This document shows, piece after piece, positions 63,101 to 64,000 of a stretch of 64,000 bases of DNA. The stretch's first letter is position 1; the number at the start of each line of letters is the position of its first letter. Source of the stretch: Neodiprion pinetum. Lineage: Eukaryota > Arthropoda > Insecta > Hymenoptera > Diprionidae. The notes under the pieces were generated by a model. It saw only the letters and a program-made list of their open reading frames with translations, did no database searches and had not been told where the DNA came from. Location: NCBI RefSeq assembly GCF_021155775.2, contig NC_060237.1, positions 28,785,257 through 28,849,256 on the forward strand. The letters run 5' to 3'. A program made the position numbers and the translations under genes.

Positions 63101-64000
63101 CGGAAAAGTGAGAATTATGCGAAGAACGTAAGAAAGACGTCGTGTTTTACGAGTGCAGTCGGCTCTGCAGACGGGACAATCGAAGCTCCAACCTCCTGCA
63201 AGCGTCTCTCTGAATGTAGGTATAATAATAAAGGTGCACGAGAGGCGCTGGTTAAATCTGAAAAATTAAATTATATCGTCATAAAGCGGGGGATGCCCGG
63301 GGGTTTAGTGTCTCCTAAGAGAGTTAGCGGGCGGGGGCGTTGAATAAAAACAGCATTAGTCCTTGCATAATGTATAGACGAGGCCGCCGTGCAGCCGAGA
63401 GGTGGCACCGGTAACCTTGGTATACGAGAAGGCTGGGACTCGTAAACTCCGCGCCATCGGGTCGCTCCATGCGCCCGTTATAATAATTTAGTTTATGAAA
63501 CTCGACCGGTATACGGAAACCCGCGACCGAACGAAGGAGAACACGTCGATCCCGATCCGAAGGATTCCGGAAACCGACTCGCCTTCGAAGCGAACTCACC
63601 TCAAAAATCCCCGCGCGCCTTTTTCCATTCCGCTGCAGGATCTCGAGCGAGGTGAGAGGAACGTCTGATGGATTTCACGACTCCATGGGGGTCTGTTCGA
63701 TCCACTCTCACGGGCCATCGCCGTCGGCCACGTCGACGATGACCTCCAGGAATGGGAAATTATACGGTCTCGATCTCACCCAGGTTCGAGAAACGACGCC
63801 AAGCTTGCGGCCGAGGCTTTTTTTCGGTTGGTAGGCAAGCCTCGTTAATTTTGGGGCAAAGTGCAGGATGCGATGTGGAAATTAGTCTGACTCGACGATC
63901 CGTCAAACGGTGGCTCGGTAAATATACCTGCAGCCATAATCCGCGGTGAGTCGGACGCCCCCGAAGATGAAGCGATGACGCGTCGGAAGGAGATGGATGG

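Larger units (their letters stand above)
53921..64000. other. No gene recognised
   Basis: GC-rich patches around 54.6-58.3 kb and 60.2-60.5 kb yield many overlapping frames (for example 55698-55982, 57722-58022, 60185-60499, 62876-63343), but none has a recognisable domain or convincing exon borders. A conserved exon could be hidden here. Confidence 0.4.

Noticed and set aside
62876..63343. 155-codon + strand frame
   Set aside because: Basic, unstructured composition and no homology recognised.

Overview
This window looks like eukaryotic, insect-type genomic DNA. The evidence is GT-AG introns, arthropod-style intron sizes from 67 bp to several kb, many GA/CT, CA/TA and GGAA microsatellites, poly(A)/(T) tracts and small foldback repeats. 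An assignment to Hymenoptera (for example a sawfly) is only a guess. There are no operons, no rRNA or tRNA genes that I can recognise, and no bacterial or phage features. Most of the 64 kb is noncoding: intergenic DNA and long introns. The many short open frames in it are, with few exceptions, what chance gives in about 45% GC DNA.

Two genes can be supported. The first is on the + strand. Its 300-codon terminal exon (28134-29033) encodes an acidic, probably secreted protein that I do not recognise. It is preceded by a 38-nt phase-1 microexon (26567-26604) and followed by a 3' UTR with AATAAA at 29768. Its signal-peptide exon is unsettled. Two phase-compatible candidates are 20476-20518 and 4986-5043, and it could also lie off the left edge. 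A textbook recursive-splice (ratchet) sequence at 11196/11197 on the same strand argues that a very long + strand intron crosses this region.

The second gene, on the - strand (31952 down to 30174), is complete: four exons, 261 residues, with the ES1/GATD3 (GATase1-like, DJ-1/PfpI superfamily) family signature and a predicted mitochondrial leader. The two genes converge, and a 211-bp imperfect foldback sits exactly in the gap between their 3' ends.

Upstream of GATD3, on the opposite strand, 32250-33109 has open frames that can be joined in phase by plausible splice sites. This is a weak candidate for a divergent partner gene. From 33.1 to 64 kb I see no confident coding sequence. There are two possible first coding exons on + (37821-37899 and 42713-42799), an AT-rich block of eroded coding-like sequence (45857-46470), a foldback at 49520-49790, a G-quadruplex-capable repeat start near 53870-53917, and a triple nuclear-receptor half-site in DR1 spacing at 53612. 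The whole right half reads like the 5' regulatory and intronic territory of one or more large genes whose remaining exons lie outside the window.
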